From: Meconema thalassinum
Taxonomy: Eukaryota > Arthropoda > Insecta > Orthoptera > Tettigoniidae
Direction of reading: 5' to 3'
NCBI GenBank assembly: GCA_946902985.2
Contig: OX336392.1
Location: 19,318,716 to 19,382,715 of the forward strand
DNA: 64,000 nt
Shown: positions 11,001 through 22,374 of the stretch, in pieces
Numbering within the stretch: position 1 is the first letter of the stretch
Layout of the letters: the number at the start of each line of letters is the position of its first letter
The notes under the pieces: generated by a model
The model's database searches: none
What the model was told of the DNA's origin: nothing
Seen by the model: only the letters and a program-made list of their open reading frames with translations
Position numbers and translations under genes: made by a program

Positions 11001-14000
11001 TTCCGGTCTCTAGCATCATCCTCCACGGGTGTCGGTTCCACTTCTTGAAGCATCATCGTCACGAGAGGAGGTATTTGCTGCAGATGGCACTCCATCTTTT
11101 CCGGTCTCTAGCATCATCCTCCAGGGGTGTCGGTTCCACTTCTTGAAGCATCATCGTCACGAGAGGAGTTATTTGCTGCAGATGGCACTCCATCTTTTCC
11201 GGTCTCTAGCATCTTCCTCCACGGGTGTCGGTTCCACTTCTTGAAGCATCATCGTCACGAGAGGAGGTATTTGCTGCAGATGGCACTCCATCTTTTCCGG
11301 TCTCTAGCATCTTCCTCCACGGGTGTCGGTTCCACTTCTTGAAGCATCATCGTCACGAGAGGAGGTATTTGCTGCAGATGGCACTCCATCTTTTCCGGTC
11401 TCTAGCATCATCCTCCACGGGTGTCGGTTCCACTTCTTGAAGCATCATCGTCACGAGAGGAGGTATTTGCTGCAGATGGCACTCCATCTTTTCCGGTCTC
11501 TAGCATCATCCTCCAGGGGTGTCGGTTCCACTTCTTGAAGCATCATCGTCACGAGAGGAGGTATTTGCTGCAGATGGCACTCCATCTTTTCCGGTCTCTA
11601 GCATCTTCCTCCACGGGTGTCGGTTCCACTTCTTGAAGCATCATCGTCACGAGAGGAGGTATTTGCTGCAGATGGCACTCCATCTTTTCCGGTCTCTAGC
11701 TTCATCCTCCAGGGGTGTCGGTTCCACTTCTTGAAGCATCATCGTCACGAGAGGAGGTATTTGCTGCAGATGGCACTCCATCTTTTCCGGTCTCTAGCAT
11801 CATCCTCCAGGGGTGTCGGTTCCACTTCTTGAAGCATCATCGTCACGAGAGGAGGTATTTGCTGCAGATGGCACTCCATCTTTTCCGGTCTCTAGCATCA
11901 TCCTCCAGGGGTGTCGGTTCCACTTCTTGAAGCATCATCGTCACGAGAGGAGGTATTTGCTGCAGATGGCACTCCATCTTTTCCGGTCTCTAGCATCTTC
12001 CTCCACGGGTGTCGGTTCCACTTCTTGAAGCATCATCGTCACGAGAGGAGGTATTTGCTGCAGATGGCACTCCATCTTTTCCGGTCTCTAGCATCATCCT
12101 CCAGGGGTGTCGGTTCCACTTCTTGAAGCATCATCGTCACGAGAGGAGGTATTTGCTGCAGATGGCACTCCATCTTTTCCGGTCTCTAGCATCATCCTCC
12201 ACGGGTGTCGGTTCCACTTCTTGAAGCATCATCGTCACGAGAGGAGGTATTTGCTGCAGATGGCACTCCATCTTTTCCGGTCTCTAGCATCATCCTCCAC
12301 GGGTGTCGGTTCCACTTCTTGAAGCATCATCGTCACGAGAGGAGGTATTTGCTGCAGATGGCACTCCATCTTTTCCGGTCTCTAGCATCATCCTCCAGGG
12401 GTGTCGGTTCCACTTCTTGAAGCATCATCGTCACGAGAGGAGGTATTTGCTGCAGATGGCACTCCATCTTTTCCGGTCTCTAGCATCATCCTCCACGGGT
12501 GTCGGTTCCACTTCTTGAAGCATCATCGTCACGAGAGGAGGTATTTGCTGCAGATGGCACTCCACCTTTTCCGGTCTCTAGCATCATCCTCCACGGGTGT
12601 CGGTTCCACTTCTTGAAGCATCATCGTCACGAGAGGAGGTATTTGCTGCAGATGGCACTCCATCTTTTCCGGTCTCTAGCATCATCCTCCAGGGGTGTCG
12701 GTTCCACTTCTTGAAGCATCATCGTCACGAGAGGAGGTATTTGCTGCAGATGGCACTCCATCTTTTCCGGTCTCTAGCATCATCCTCCAGGGGTGTCGGT
12801 TCCACTTCTTGAAGCATCATCGTCACGAGAGGAGGTATTTGCTGCAGATGGCACTCCATCTTTTCCGGTCTCTAGCATCATCCTCCAGGGGTGTCGGTTC
12901 CACTTCTTGAAGCATCATCGTCACGAGAGGAGGTATTTGCTGCAGATGGCACTCCATCTTTTCCGGTCTCTAGCATCATCCTCCACGGGTGTCGGTTCCA
13001 CTTCTTGAAGCATCATCGTCACGAGAGGAGGTATTTGCTGCAGATGGCACTCCATCTTTTCCGGTCTCTAGCATCATCCTCCACGGGTGTCTGTTCCACT
13101 TCTTGAAGCATCATCGTCACGAGAGGAGGTATTTGCTGCAGATGGCACTCCATCTTTTCCGGTCTCTAGCATCATCCTCCACGGGTGTCGGTTCCACTTC
13201 TTGAAGCATCATCGTCACGAGAGGAGGTATTTGCTGCAGATGGCACTCCATCTTTTCCGGTCTCTAGCATCATCCTCCACGGGTGTCGGTTCCACTTCTT
13301 GAAGCATCATCGTCACGAGAGGAGGTATTTGCTGCAGATGGCACTCCATCTTTTCCGGTCTCTAGCATCATCCTCCACGGGTGTCGGTTCCACTTCTTGA
13401 AGCATCATCGTCACGAGAGGAGGTATTTGCTGCAGATGGCACTCCATCTTTTCCGGTCTCTAGCATCATCCTCCACGGGTGTCGGTTCCACTTCTTGAAG
13501 CATCATCGTCACGAGAGGAGGTATTTGCTGCAGATGGCACTCCATCTTTTCCGGTCTCTAGCATCATCCTCCACGGGTGTCGGTTCCACTTCTTGAAGCA
13601 TCATCGTCACGAGAGGAGGTATTTGCTGCAGATGGCACTCCATCTTTTCCGGTCTCTAGCATCATCCTCCACGGGTGTCGGTTCCACTTCTTGAAGCATC
13701 ATCGTCACGAGAGGAGGTATTTGCTGCAGATGGCACTCCATCTTTTCCGGTCTCTAGCATCATCCTCCACGGGTGTCGGTTCCACTTCTTGAAGCATCAT
13801 CGTCACGAGAGGAGGTATTTGCTGCAGATGGCACTCCATCTTTTCCGGTCTCTAGCATCATCCTCCACGGGTGTCGGTTCCACTTCTTGAAGCATCATCG
13901 TCACGAGAGGAGGTATTTGCTGCAGATGGCACTCCATCTTTTCCGGTCTCTAGCATCATCCTCCAGGGGTGTCGGTTCCACTTCTTGAAGCATCATCGTC

Positions 14001-17000
14001 ACGAGAGGAGGTATTTGCTGCAGATGGCACTCCATCTTTTCCGGTCTCTAGCATCATCCTCCAGGGGTGTCGGTTCCACTTCTTGAAGCATCATCGTCAC
14101 GAGAGGAGGTATTTGCTGCAGATGGCACTCCATCTTTTCCGGTCTCTAGCATCATCCTCCACGGGTGTCGGTTCCACTTCTTGAAGCATCATCGTCACGA
14201 GAGGAGGTATTTGCTGCAGATGGCACTCCACCTTTTCCGGTCTCTAGCATCATCCTCCACGGGTGTCGGTTCCACTTCTTGAAGCATCATCGTCACGAGA
14301 GGAGGTATTTGCTGCAGATGGCACTCCATCTTTTCCGGTCTCTAGCATCATCCTCCAGGGGTGTCGGTTCCACTTCTTGAAGCATCATCGTCACGAGAGG
14401 AGGTATTTGCTGCAGATGGCACTCCATCTTTTCCGGTCTCTAGCATCATCCTCCAGGGGTGTCGGTTCCACTTCTTGAAGCATCATCGTCACGAGAGGAG
14501 GTATTTGCTGCAGATGGCACTCCATCTTTTCCGGTCTCTAGCATCATCCTCCAGGGGTGTCGGTTCCACTTCTTGAAGCATCATCGTCACGAGAGGAGGT
14601 ATTTGCTGCAGATGGCACTCCATCTTTTCCGGTCTCTAGCATCATCCTCCACGGGTGTCGGTTCCACTTCTTGAAGTATCATCGTCACGAGAGGTGTATT
14701 TGCTGCAGATGGCACTCCATCTTTTCCGGTCTCTAGCATCTTCCTCCACGGGTGTCGGTTCCACTTCTTGAAGCATCATCGTCACGAGAGGAGGTATTTG
14801 CTGCAGATGGCACTCCATCTTTTCCGGTCTCTAGCATCATCCTCCAGGGGTGTCGGTTCCACTTCTTGAAGCATCATCGTCACGAGAGGAGGTATTTGCT
14901 GCAGATGGCACTCCATCTTTTCCGGTCTCTAGCATCTTCCTCCACGGGTGTCGGTTCCACTTCTTGAAGCATCATCGTCACGAGAGGAGGTATTTGCTGC
15001 AGATGGCACTCCATCTTTTCCGGTCTCTAGCATCATCCTCCAGGGGTGTCGGTTCCACTTCTTGAAGCATCATCGTCACGAGAGGAGGTATTTGCTGCAG
15101 ATGGCACTCCATCTTTTCCGGTCTCTAGCATCTTCCTCCACGGGTGTCGGTTCCACTTCTTGAAGCATCATCGTCACGAGAGGAGGTATTTGCTGCAGAT
15201 GGCACTCCATCTTTTCCGGTCTCTAGCATCATCCGCCAGGAGTGTCGGTTCCACTTCTTGAAGCATCATCGTCACGAGAGGAGGTATTTGCTGCAGATGG
15301 CACTCCATCTTTTCCGGTCTCTAGCATCTTCCTCCACGGGTGTCGGTTCCACTTCTTGAAGCATCATCGTCACGAGAGGAGGTGTTTGCTGCAGATGGCA
15401 CTCCATCTTTTCCGGTCTCTAGCATCATCCTCCACGGGTGTCGGTTCCACTTCTTGAAGCATCATCGTCACGAGAGGAGGTATTTGCTGCAGATGGCACT
15501 CCATCTTTTCCGGTCTCTAGCATCATCCTCCACGGGTGTCGGTTCCACTTCTTGAAGCATCATCGTCACGAGAGGAGGTATTTGCTGCAGATGGCACTCC
15601 ATCTTTTCCGGTCTCTAGCATCTTCCTCCACGGGTGTCGGTTCCACTTCTTGAAGCATCATCGTCACGAGAGGAGGTATTTGCTGCAGATGGCACTCCAT
15701 CTTTTCCGGTCTCTAGCATCATCCTCCACGGGTGTCGGTTCCACTTCTTGAAGCATCATCGTCACGAGAGGAGGTATTTGCTGCAGATGGCACTCCATCT
15801 TTTCCGGTCTCTAGCATCATCCTCCAGGGGTGTCGGTTCCACTTCTTGAAGCATCATCGTCACGAGAGGAGGTATTTGCTGCAGATGGCACTCGATCTTT
15901 TCCGGTCTCTAGCATCATCCTCCACGGGTGTCGGTTCCACTTCTTGAAGCATCATCGTCACGAGAGGAGGTATTTGCTGCAGATGGCACTCCATCTTTTC
16001 CGGTCTCTAGCATCTTCCTCCACGGGTGTCGGTTCCACTTCTTGAAGCATCATCGTCACGAGAGGAGGTATTTGCTGCAGATGGCACTCCATCTTTTCCG
16101 GTCTCTAGCATCTTCCTCCACGGGTGTCGGTTCCACTTCTTGAAGCATCATCGTCACGAGAGGAGGTATTTGCTGCAGATGGCACTCGATCTTTTCCGGT
16201 CTCTAGCATCATCCTCCACGGGTGTCGGTTCCACTTCTTGAAGCATCATCGTCACGAGAGGAGGTATTTGCTGCAGATGGCACTCCATCTTTTCCGGTCT
16301 CTAGCATCTTCCTCCACGGGTGTCGGTTCCACTTCTTGAAGCATCATCGTCACGAGAGGAGGTATTTGTTGCAGATGGCACTCCATCTTTTCCGGTCTCT
16401 AGCATCTTCCTCCACGGGTGTCGGTTCCACTTCTTGAAGCATCATCGTCACGAGAGGAGGTATTTGCTGCAGATGGCACTCGATCTTTTCCGGTCTCTAG
16501 CATCATCCTCCACGGGTGTCGGTTCCACTTCTTGAAGCATCATCGTCACGAGAGGAGGTATTTGCTGCAGATGGCACTCCATCTTTTCCGGTCTCTAGCA
16601 TCATCCTCCACGGGTGTCGGTTCCACTTCTTGAAGCATCATCGTCACGAGAGGAGGTATTTGCTGCAGATGGCACTCCATCTTTTCCGGTCTCTAGCATC
16701 TTCCTCCACGGGTGTCGGTTCCACTTCTTGAAGCATCATCGTCACGAGAGGAGGTATTTGCTGCAGATGGCACTCCATCTTTTCCGGTCTCTAGCATCTT
16801 CCTCCACGGGTGTCGGTTCCACTTCTTGAAGCATCATCGTCACGAGAGGAGGTATTTGCTGCAGATGGCACTCGATCTTTTCCGGTCTCTAGCATCATCC
16901 TCCACGGGTGTCGGTTCCACTTCTTGAAGCATCATCGTCACGAGAGGAGGTATTTGCTGCAGATGGCACTCCATCTTTTCCGGTCTCTAGCATCATCCTC

Positions 17001-20000
17001 CACGGGTGTCGGTTCCACTTCTTGAAGCATCATCGTCACGAGAGGAGGTATTTGCTGCAGATGGCACTCCATCTTTTCCGGTCTCTAGCATCTTCCTCCA
17101 CGGGTGTCGGTTCCACTTCTTGAAGCATCATCGTCACGAGAGGAGGTATTTGCTGCAGATGGCACTCCATCTTTTCCGGTCTCTAGCATCATCCTCCACG
17201 GGTGTCGGTTCCACTTCTTGAAGCATCATCGTCACGAGAGGAGGTATTTGCTGCAGATGGCACTCCATCTTTTCCGGTCTCTAGCATCCTCCTCCAGGGG
17301 TGTCGGTTCCACTTCTTGAAGCATCATCGTCACGAGAGGAGGTATTTGCTGCAGATGGCACTCGATCTTTTCCGGTCTCTAGCATCATCCTCCACGGGTG
17401 TCGGTTCCACTTCTTGAAGCATCATCGTCACGAGAGGAGGTATTTGCTGCAGATGGCACTCCATCTTTTCCGGTCTCTAGCATCTTCCTCCACGGGTGTC
17501 GGTTCCACTTCTTGAAGCATCATCGTCACGAGAGGAGGTATTTGCTGCAGATGGCACTCCATCTTTTCCGGTCTCTAGCATCTTCCTCCACGGGTGTCGG
17601 TTCCACTTCTTGAAGCATCATCGTCACGAGAGGAGGTATTTGCTGCAGATGGCACTCCATCTTTTCCGGTCTCTAGCATCTTCCTCCACGGGTGTCGGTT
17701 CCACTTCTTGAAGCATCATCGTCACGAGAGGAGGTATTTGCTGCAGATGGCACTCCATCTTTTCCGGTCTCTAGCATCTTCCTCCACGGGTGTCGGTTCC
17801 ACTTCTTGAAGCATCATCGTCACGAGAGGAGGTATTTGCTGCAGATGGCACTCGATCTTTTCCGGTCTCTAGCATCATCCTCCACGGGTGTCGGTTCCAC
17901 TTCTTGAAGCATCATCGTCACGAGAGGAGGTATTTGCTGCAGATGGCACTCCATCTTTTCCGGTCTCTAGCATCATCCTCCACGGGTGTCGGTTCCACTT
18001 CTTGAAGCATCATCGTCACGAGAGGAGGTATTTGCTGCAGATGGCACTCCATCTTTTCCGGTCTCTAGCATCTTCCTCCACGGGTGTCGGTTCCACTTCT
18101 TGAAGCATCATCGTCACGAGAGGAGGTATTTGCTGCAGATGGCACTCCATCTTTTCCGGTCTCTAGCTTCATCCTCCAGGGGTGTCGGTTCCACTTCTTG
18201 AAGCATCATCGTCACGAGAGGAGGTATTTGCTGCAGATGGCACTCCATCTTTTCCGGTCTCTAGCATCATCCTCCAGGGGTGTCGGTTCCACTTCTTGAA
18301 GCATCATCGTCACGAGAGGAGGTATTTGCTGCAGATGGCACTCCATCTTTTCCGGTCTCTAGCATCATCCTCCAGGGGTGTCGGTTCCACTTCTTGAAGC
18401 AACATCGTCACGAGAGGAGGTATTTGCTGCAGATGGCACTCCATCTTTTCCGGTCTCTAGCATCTTCCTCCACGGGTGTCGGTTCCACTTCTTGAAGCAT
18501 CATCGTCACGAGAGGAGGTATTTGCTGCAGATGGCACTCCATCTTTTCCGGTCTCTAGCATCATCCTCCAGGGGTGTCGGTTCCACTTCTTGAAGCATCA
18601 TCGTCACGAGAGGAGGTATTTGCTGCAGATGGCACTCCATCTTTTCCGGTCTCTAGCATCATCCTCCACGGGTGTCGGTTCCACTTCTTGAAGCATCATC
18701 GTCACGAGAGGAGGTATTTGCTGCAGATGGCACTCCATCTTTTCCGGTCTCTAGCATCATCCTCCAGGGGTGTCGGTTCCACTTCTTGAAGCATCATCGT
18801 CACGAGAGGAGGTATTTGCTGCAGATGGCACTCCATCTTTTCCGGTCTCTAGCATCATCCTCCAGGGGTGTCGGTTCCACTTCTTGAAGCATCATCGTCA
18901 CGAGAGGAGGTATTTGCTGCAGATGGCACTCCATCTTTTCCGGTCTCTAGCATCATCCTCCACGGGTGTCGGTTCCACTTCTTGAAGCATCATCGTCACG
19001 AGAGGAGGTATTTGCTGCAGATGGCACTCCACCTTTTCCGGTCTCTAGCATCATCCTCCACGGGTGTCGGTTCCACTTCTTGAAGCATCATCGTCACGAG
19101 AGGAGGTATTTGCTGCAGATGGCACTCCATCTTTTCCGGTCTCTAGCATCATCCTCCAGGGGTGTCGGTTCCACTTCTTGAAGCATCATCGTCACGAGAG
19201 GAGGTATTTGCTGCAGATGGCACTCCATCTTTTCCGGTCTCTAGCATCATCCTCCAGGGGTGTCGGTTCCACTTCTTGAAGCATCATCGTCACGAGAGGA
19301 GGTATTTGCTGCAGATGGCACTCCATCTTTTCCGGTCTCTAGCATCATCCTCCAGGGGTGTCGGTTCCACTTCTTGAAGCATCATCGTCACGAGAGGAGG
19401 TATTTGCTGCAGATGGCACTCCATCTTTTCCGGTCTCTAGCATCATCCTCCACGGGTGTCGGTTCCACTTCTTGAAGCATCATCGTCACGAGAGGAGGTA
19501 TTTGCTGCAGATGGCACTCCATCTTTTCCGGTCTCTAGCATCATCCTCCACGGGTGTCTGTTCCACTTCTTGAAGCATCATCGTCACGAGAGGAGGTATT
19601 TGCTGCAGATGGCACTCCATCTTTTCCGGTCTCTAGCATCATCCTCCACGGGTGTCGGTTCCACTTCTTGAAGCATCATCGTCACGAGAGGAGGTATTTG
19701 CTGCAGATGGCACTCCATCTTTTCCGGTCTCTAGCATCATCCTCCACGGGTGTCGGTTCCACTTCTTGAAGCATCATCGTCACGAGAGGAGGTATTTGCT
19801 GCAGATGGCACTCCATCTTTTCCGGTCTCTAGCATCATCCTCCACGGGTGTCGGTTCCACTTCTTGAAGCATCATCGTCACGAGAGGAGGTATTTGCTGC
19901 AGATGGCACTCCATCTTTTCCGGTCTCTAGCATCTTCCTCCACGGGTGTCGGTTCCACTTCTTGAAGCATCATCGTCACGAGAGGAGGTATTTGCTGCAG

Positions 20001-20843
20001 ATGGCACTCCATCTTTTCCGGTCTCTAGCATCATCCTCCAGGGGTGTCGGTTCCACTTCTTGAAGCATCATCGTCACGAGAGGAGGTATTTGCTGCAGAT
20101 GGCACTCCATCTTTTCCGGTCTCTAGCATCATCCTCCAGGGGTGTCGGTTCCACTTCTTGAAGCATCATCGTCACGAGAGGAGGTATTTGCTGCAGATGG
20201 CACTCCATCTTTTCCGGTCTCTAGCATCATCCTCCAGGGGTGTCGGTTCCACTTCTTGAAGCATCATCGTCACGAGAGGAGTTATTTGCTGCAGATGGCA
20301 CTCCATCTTTTCCGGTCTCTAGCATCATCCTCCACGGGTGTCGGTTCCACTTCTTGAAGCATCATCGTCACGAGAGGAGGTATTTGCTGCAGATGGCACT
20401 CCATCTTTTCCGGTCTCTAGCATCATCCTCCACGGGTGTCTGTTCCACTTCTTGAAGCATCATCGTCACGAGAGGAGGTATTTGCTGCAGATGGCACTCC
20501 ATCTTTTCCGGTCTCTAGCATCATCCTCCACGGGTGTCGGTTCCACTTCTTGAAGCATCATCGTCACGAGAGGAGGTATTTGCTGCAGATGGCACTCCAT
20601 CTTTTCCGGTCTCTAGCATCATCCTCCACGGGTGTCGGTTCCACTTCTTGAAGCATCATCGTCACGAGAGGAGGTATTTGCTGCAGATGGCACTCCATCT
20701 TTTCCGGTCTCTAGCATCATCCTCCACGGGTGTCGGTTCCACTTCTTGAAGCATCATCGTCACGAGAGGAGGTATTTGCTGCAGATGGCACTCCATTTTT
20801 TCCGGTCTCTAGCATCATCCTCCACTTCTTGAAGCATCATCGT
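5032..20843. repeat. 98-bp satellite array, 162 units
   Basis: The unit runs from cacgagaggagg to agcatcatcgt, is 98 bp long and contains a PstI site (CTGCAG). I count 48 units of 98 bp, one of 50 bp at 9736-9785, 50 of 98 bp, one of 97 bp at 14686-14782, 61 of 98 bp, and a last unit of 83 bp at 20761-20843, which sums exactly to the array length. Units differ at few sites, mainly catcatcctccaggg, catcttcctccacgg and catcatcctccacgg versions. On the minus strand each unit carries the coding end of LINE-b (ARDRKRWSAICSKYLLS and the stop), so the satellite is derived from that element. Because 98 is not a multiple of 3, the frame changes at every unit, and the many 71-residue plus-strand frames are artefacts. 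Confidence 0.98.
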
Positions 20844-21135
20844 CACTTGATCAGACTTCCACGGTGTTCTTGGGCGTTTTCCCGTGGGTTGAGATTGGAG
20901 GACTCTCTCAGGAAGGGACCCATCCGCTCGTAAGATTGTAGTCGCCTCTGTCCCAATATTCATCCAATGTGTGCTTTCCAAACCTCTGGTACAGGTCTTC
21001 TTTCTTTCTTCTCTCCCATTTACCTTCCATGTTACTGTAGCCGGTTCCTAGATCTTTCAAAGTACCTTTCTTTCAAACGCACGTATTGAATCTTATGTCG
21101 TTGCTGATGTCACCCAAGTTTCACAACCGTATAAA
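20844..21135 (-). pseudogene. LINE-b RT C-terminal remnant beside the satellite
   Basis: Minus-strand translation gives LLYGCETWVTS near 21130, a charged GREERKKTC stretch, then PTGKRPRTPWKSDQVTMMLQ, the usual end of a LINE endonuclease/RT polyprotein. Frames change between blocks, so it is decayed. It runs without a break into the last satellite unit, showing that the array grew from this sequence. Confidence 0.8.
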
Positions 21136-21149
21136 AGTGCTGGCCCTAC

Positions 21150-22048
21150 AGGATGCACGAATCCACTTTCTCATGTGTACCGACTCTTTGAGTTCGTTGC
21201 AGTCAATTGCTACATGTTTCCCGTAACACCCCCAAGTGCAGCGAATCCACGACCTACTAGCCGGGTTGTGCCAAGCTGACACCCGAATCACCTTTCTGTG
21301 GCTTCCAAGCCACATGGGAATTGCGGGAAATGAGTTAGCTGATGAAGCTGCTGGCTGCAAAAGAGGCGGTATCACTACCACCTCGACCAATGGAGGTACC
21401 CGCTAGAGATATTCGCTCTCAGTTAAGCCTACAAGTTCTGGCATTTTGGGAGAGTCAGTGGCTAGCTGACCCACTGCCCAGTAAACTGAGAGCGATCAAG
21501 GGAACTACTCGCGTGTGGTGGAGCTCTTTCCGGTCACGGAGAGAGTCCGTCATTTTGTGTAGGCTAAGGACAGGTCATACAAGATCCACCCACTCGTACC
21601 TAATGAGAAGGGACGACTCCCCACTTTGTACCTGTGGAGCCGTTTTCACCCTGGCCCACATTTTCACCGAGTGTGTGGATCTTGCTGACTTACGAGGAAA
21701 TCTTGCTTTGCAGATGACACTCAAACTTATATTAGCCGATGACGCGGTAGCTGCTGATCGCGTTATTCGCTTTATAAGTGAGAGTGGGTTAGGGCCAGCA
21801 ATCTAAATTTTCCAATGTAAATTGACTCAACGACTTGTTCGTTTTTGAATGATAATTTTTTTTCCCCCGTAATTTTTGTTTATTTTTATAATTGTTATTT
21901 TTATTTAATTTTTTGGGGGCTTTTTAAATCTAGGTGTCCACCTCAAAATTTTAAATTCAATTCCAAATTTGTATTCTTTAATCTGTGTTAAGAGGGGCAG
22001 ATGACCTCGTAGTTCCGCCCCTTAAAACAACAATAACTAACTAACTAT
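21150..22048 (+). mobile_element. RNase H-bearing LINE (LINE-c), 5'-truncated, inside LINE-b
   Basis: A 14-bp near-perfect TSD AGTGCTGGCCCYAC flanks it (21136-21149 and 22049-22062). Removing it rejoins the LINE-b frame as MTLVGPALLYGCETW. It holds the end of an I/R1/Jockey-like polyprotein, a 3' UTR, a terminal hairpin (GGGGCAGA...TCCGCCCC, about 21995-22022) and a tail of TTAAAAC plus AACTAACT repeats. Confidence 0.88.
21270..21806 (+). pseudogene. RNase H and C-terminal domain of LINE-c, frameshifted
   Basis: RNase H removes the RNA strand after first-strand synthesis. The motif ITFLWLPSHMGIAGNELADE is clear at about 21275-21335. The frame then shifts near 21345, and the downstream frame (21342-21806) continues with AKEAV, then RLRTGHTRSTHSYLMRR and the cysteine-rich CTCGAVFTLAHIFTEC region typical of I/Jockey-clade C termini. 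The upstream RNase H catalytic residues are not readable, and in-frame stops occur before the motif. It is a dead copy. Confidence 0.8.
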
Positions 22049-22127
22049 AGTGCTGGCCCCACCAGTGTCATGTACAGATGGACTTTGTTCTTCTGAGATA
22101 TCAGAGGAGATTTGAAGAGATTGTTCA

Positions 22128-22367
22128 ACTAAATAAATACTTGAATCATGAATAATTTTCACATTTGGTACATGTTTCAGAAATATGAGGAATGGAAATG
22201 CATAACAAATTTGCACGTAAGGTGAATGGCCTCCATCATATCCCTGCTTCCCATCTGTAACATCTTCGCTGCTTGCACTTGTCAGGTTTAAAGTTTTCCA
22301 ATTCTAATTACCGTATATTGTTCAGACACAAGATTCTTAGAACAATCATCTGTAATCCACCGCAATA
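22128..22367. other. Short AT-rich spacer
   Basis: Nothing recognisable between the 5' end of LINE-b and the next LINE remnant. A T-rich stretch and an ACCGTATATTG motif precede the RT remnant. Confidence 0.4.
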
Positions 22368-22374
22368 TTTTCAT

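Larger units (their letters stand above)
4876..22127 (-). mobile_element. LINE-b fragment inflated by an internal satellite
   Basis: Read on the minus strand, coding sequence begins near 22120 (NNLFKSPLISQKNKVHLY). It continues across the LINE-c insertion into LLYGCETW (21135-21120) and GKRPRTPWKSDQVTMML, and ends LQEVEDDARDRKKWSAICSK followed by YLLS and a TGA stop. The same coding end then repeats through the 98-bp array. It finishes at 5031-5033 with the same TGA, then a 3' UTR and an (ATG)n tail at about 4876-4890. Possible imperfect TSDs (AAATAAACTT and AAATAAATACTT) lie just outside both ends. The true LINE content is only about 0.6 kb; the remaining length is the satellite plus LINE-c. 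Confidence 0.8.

Noticed and set aside
5032..20843. CRISPR array
   Set aside because: There are no unique spacers between the repeats, the unit is contiguous and 98 bp long, no cas genes are present, and the context is eukaryotic.
5099..20933. About 160 overlapping plus-strand frames of 71 residues
   Set aside because: They arise from the 98-bp repeat, overlap each other by more than half, start mostly at GTG, and contradict the LINE coding sense on the minus strand.
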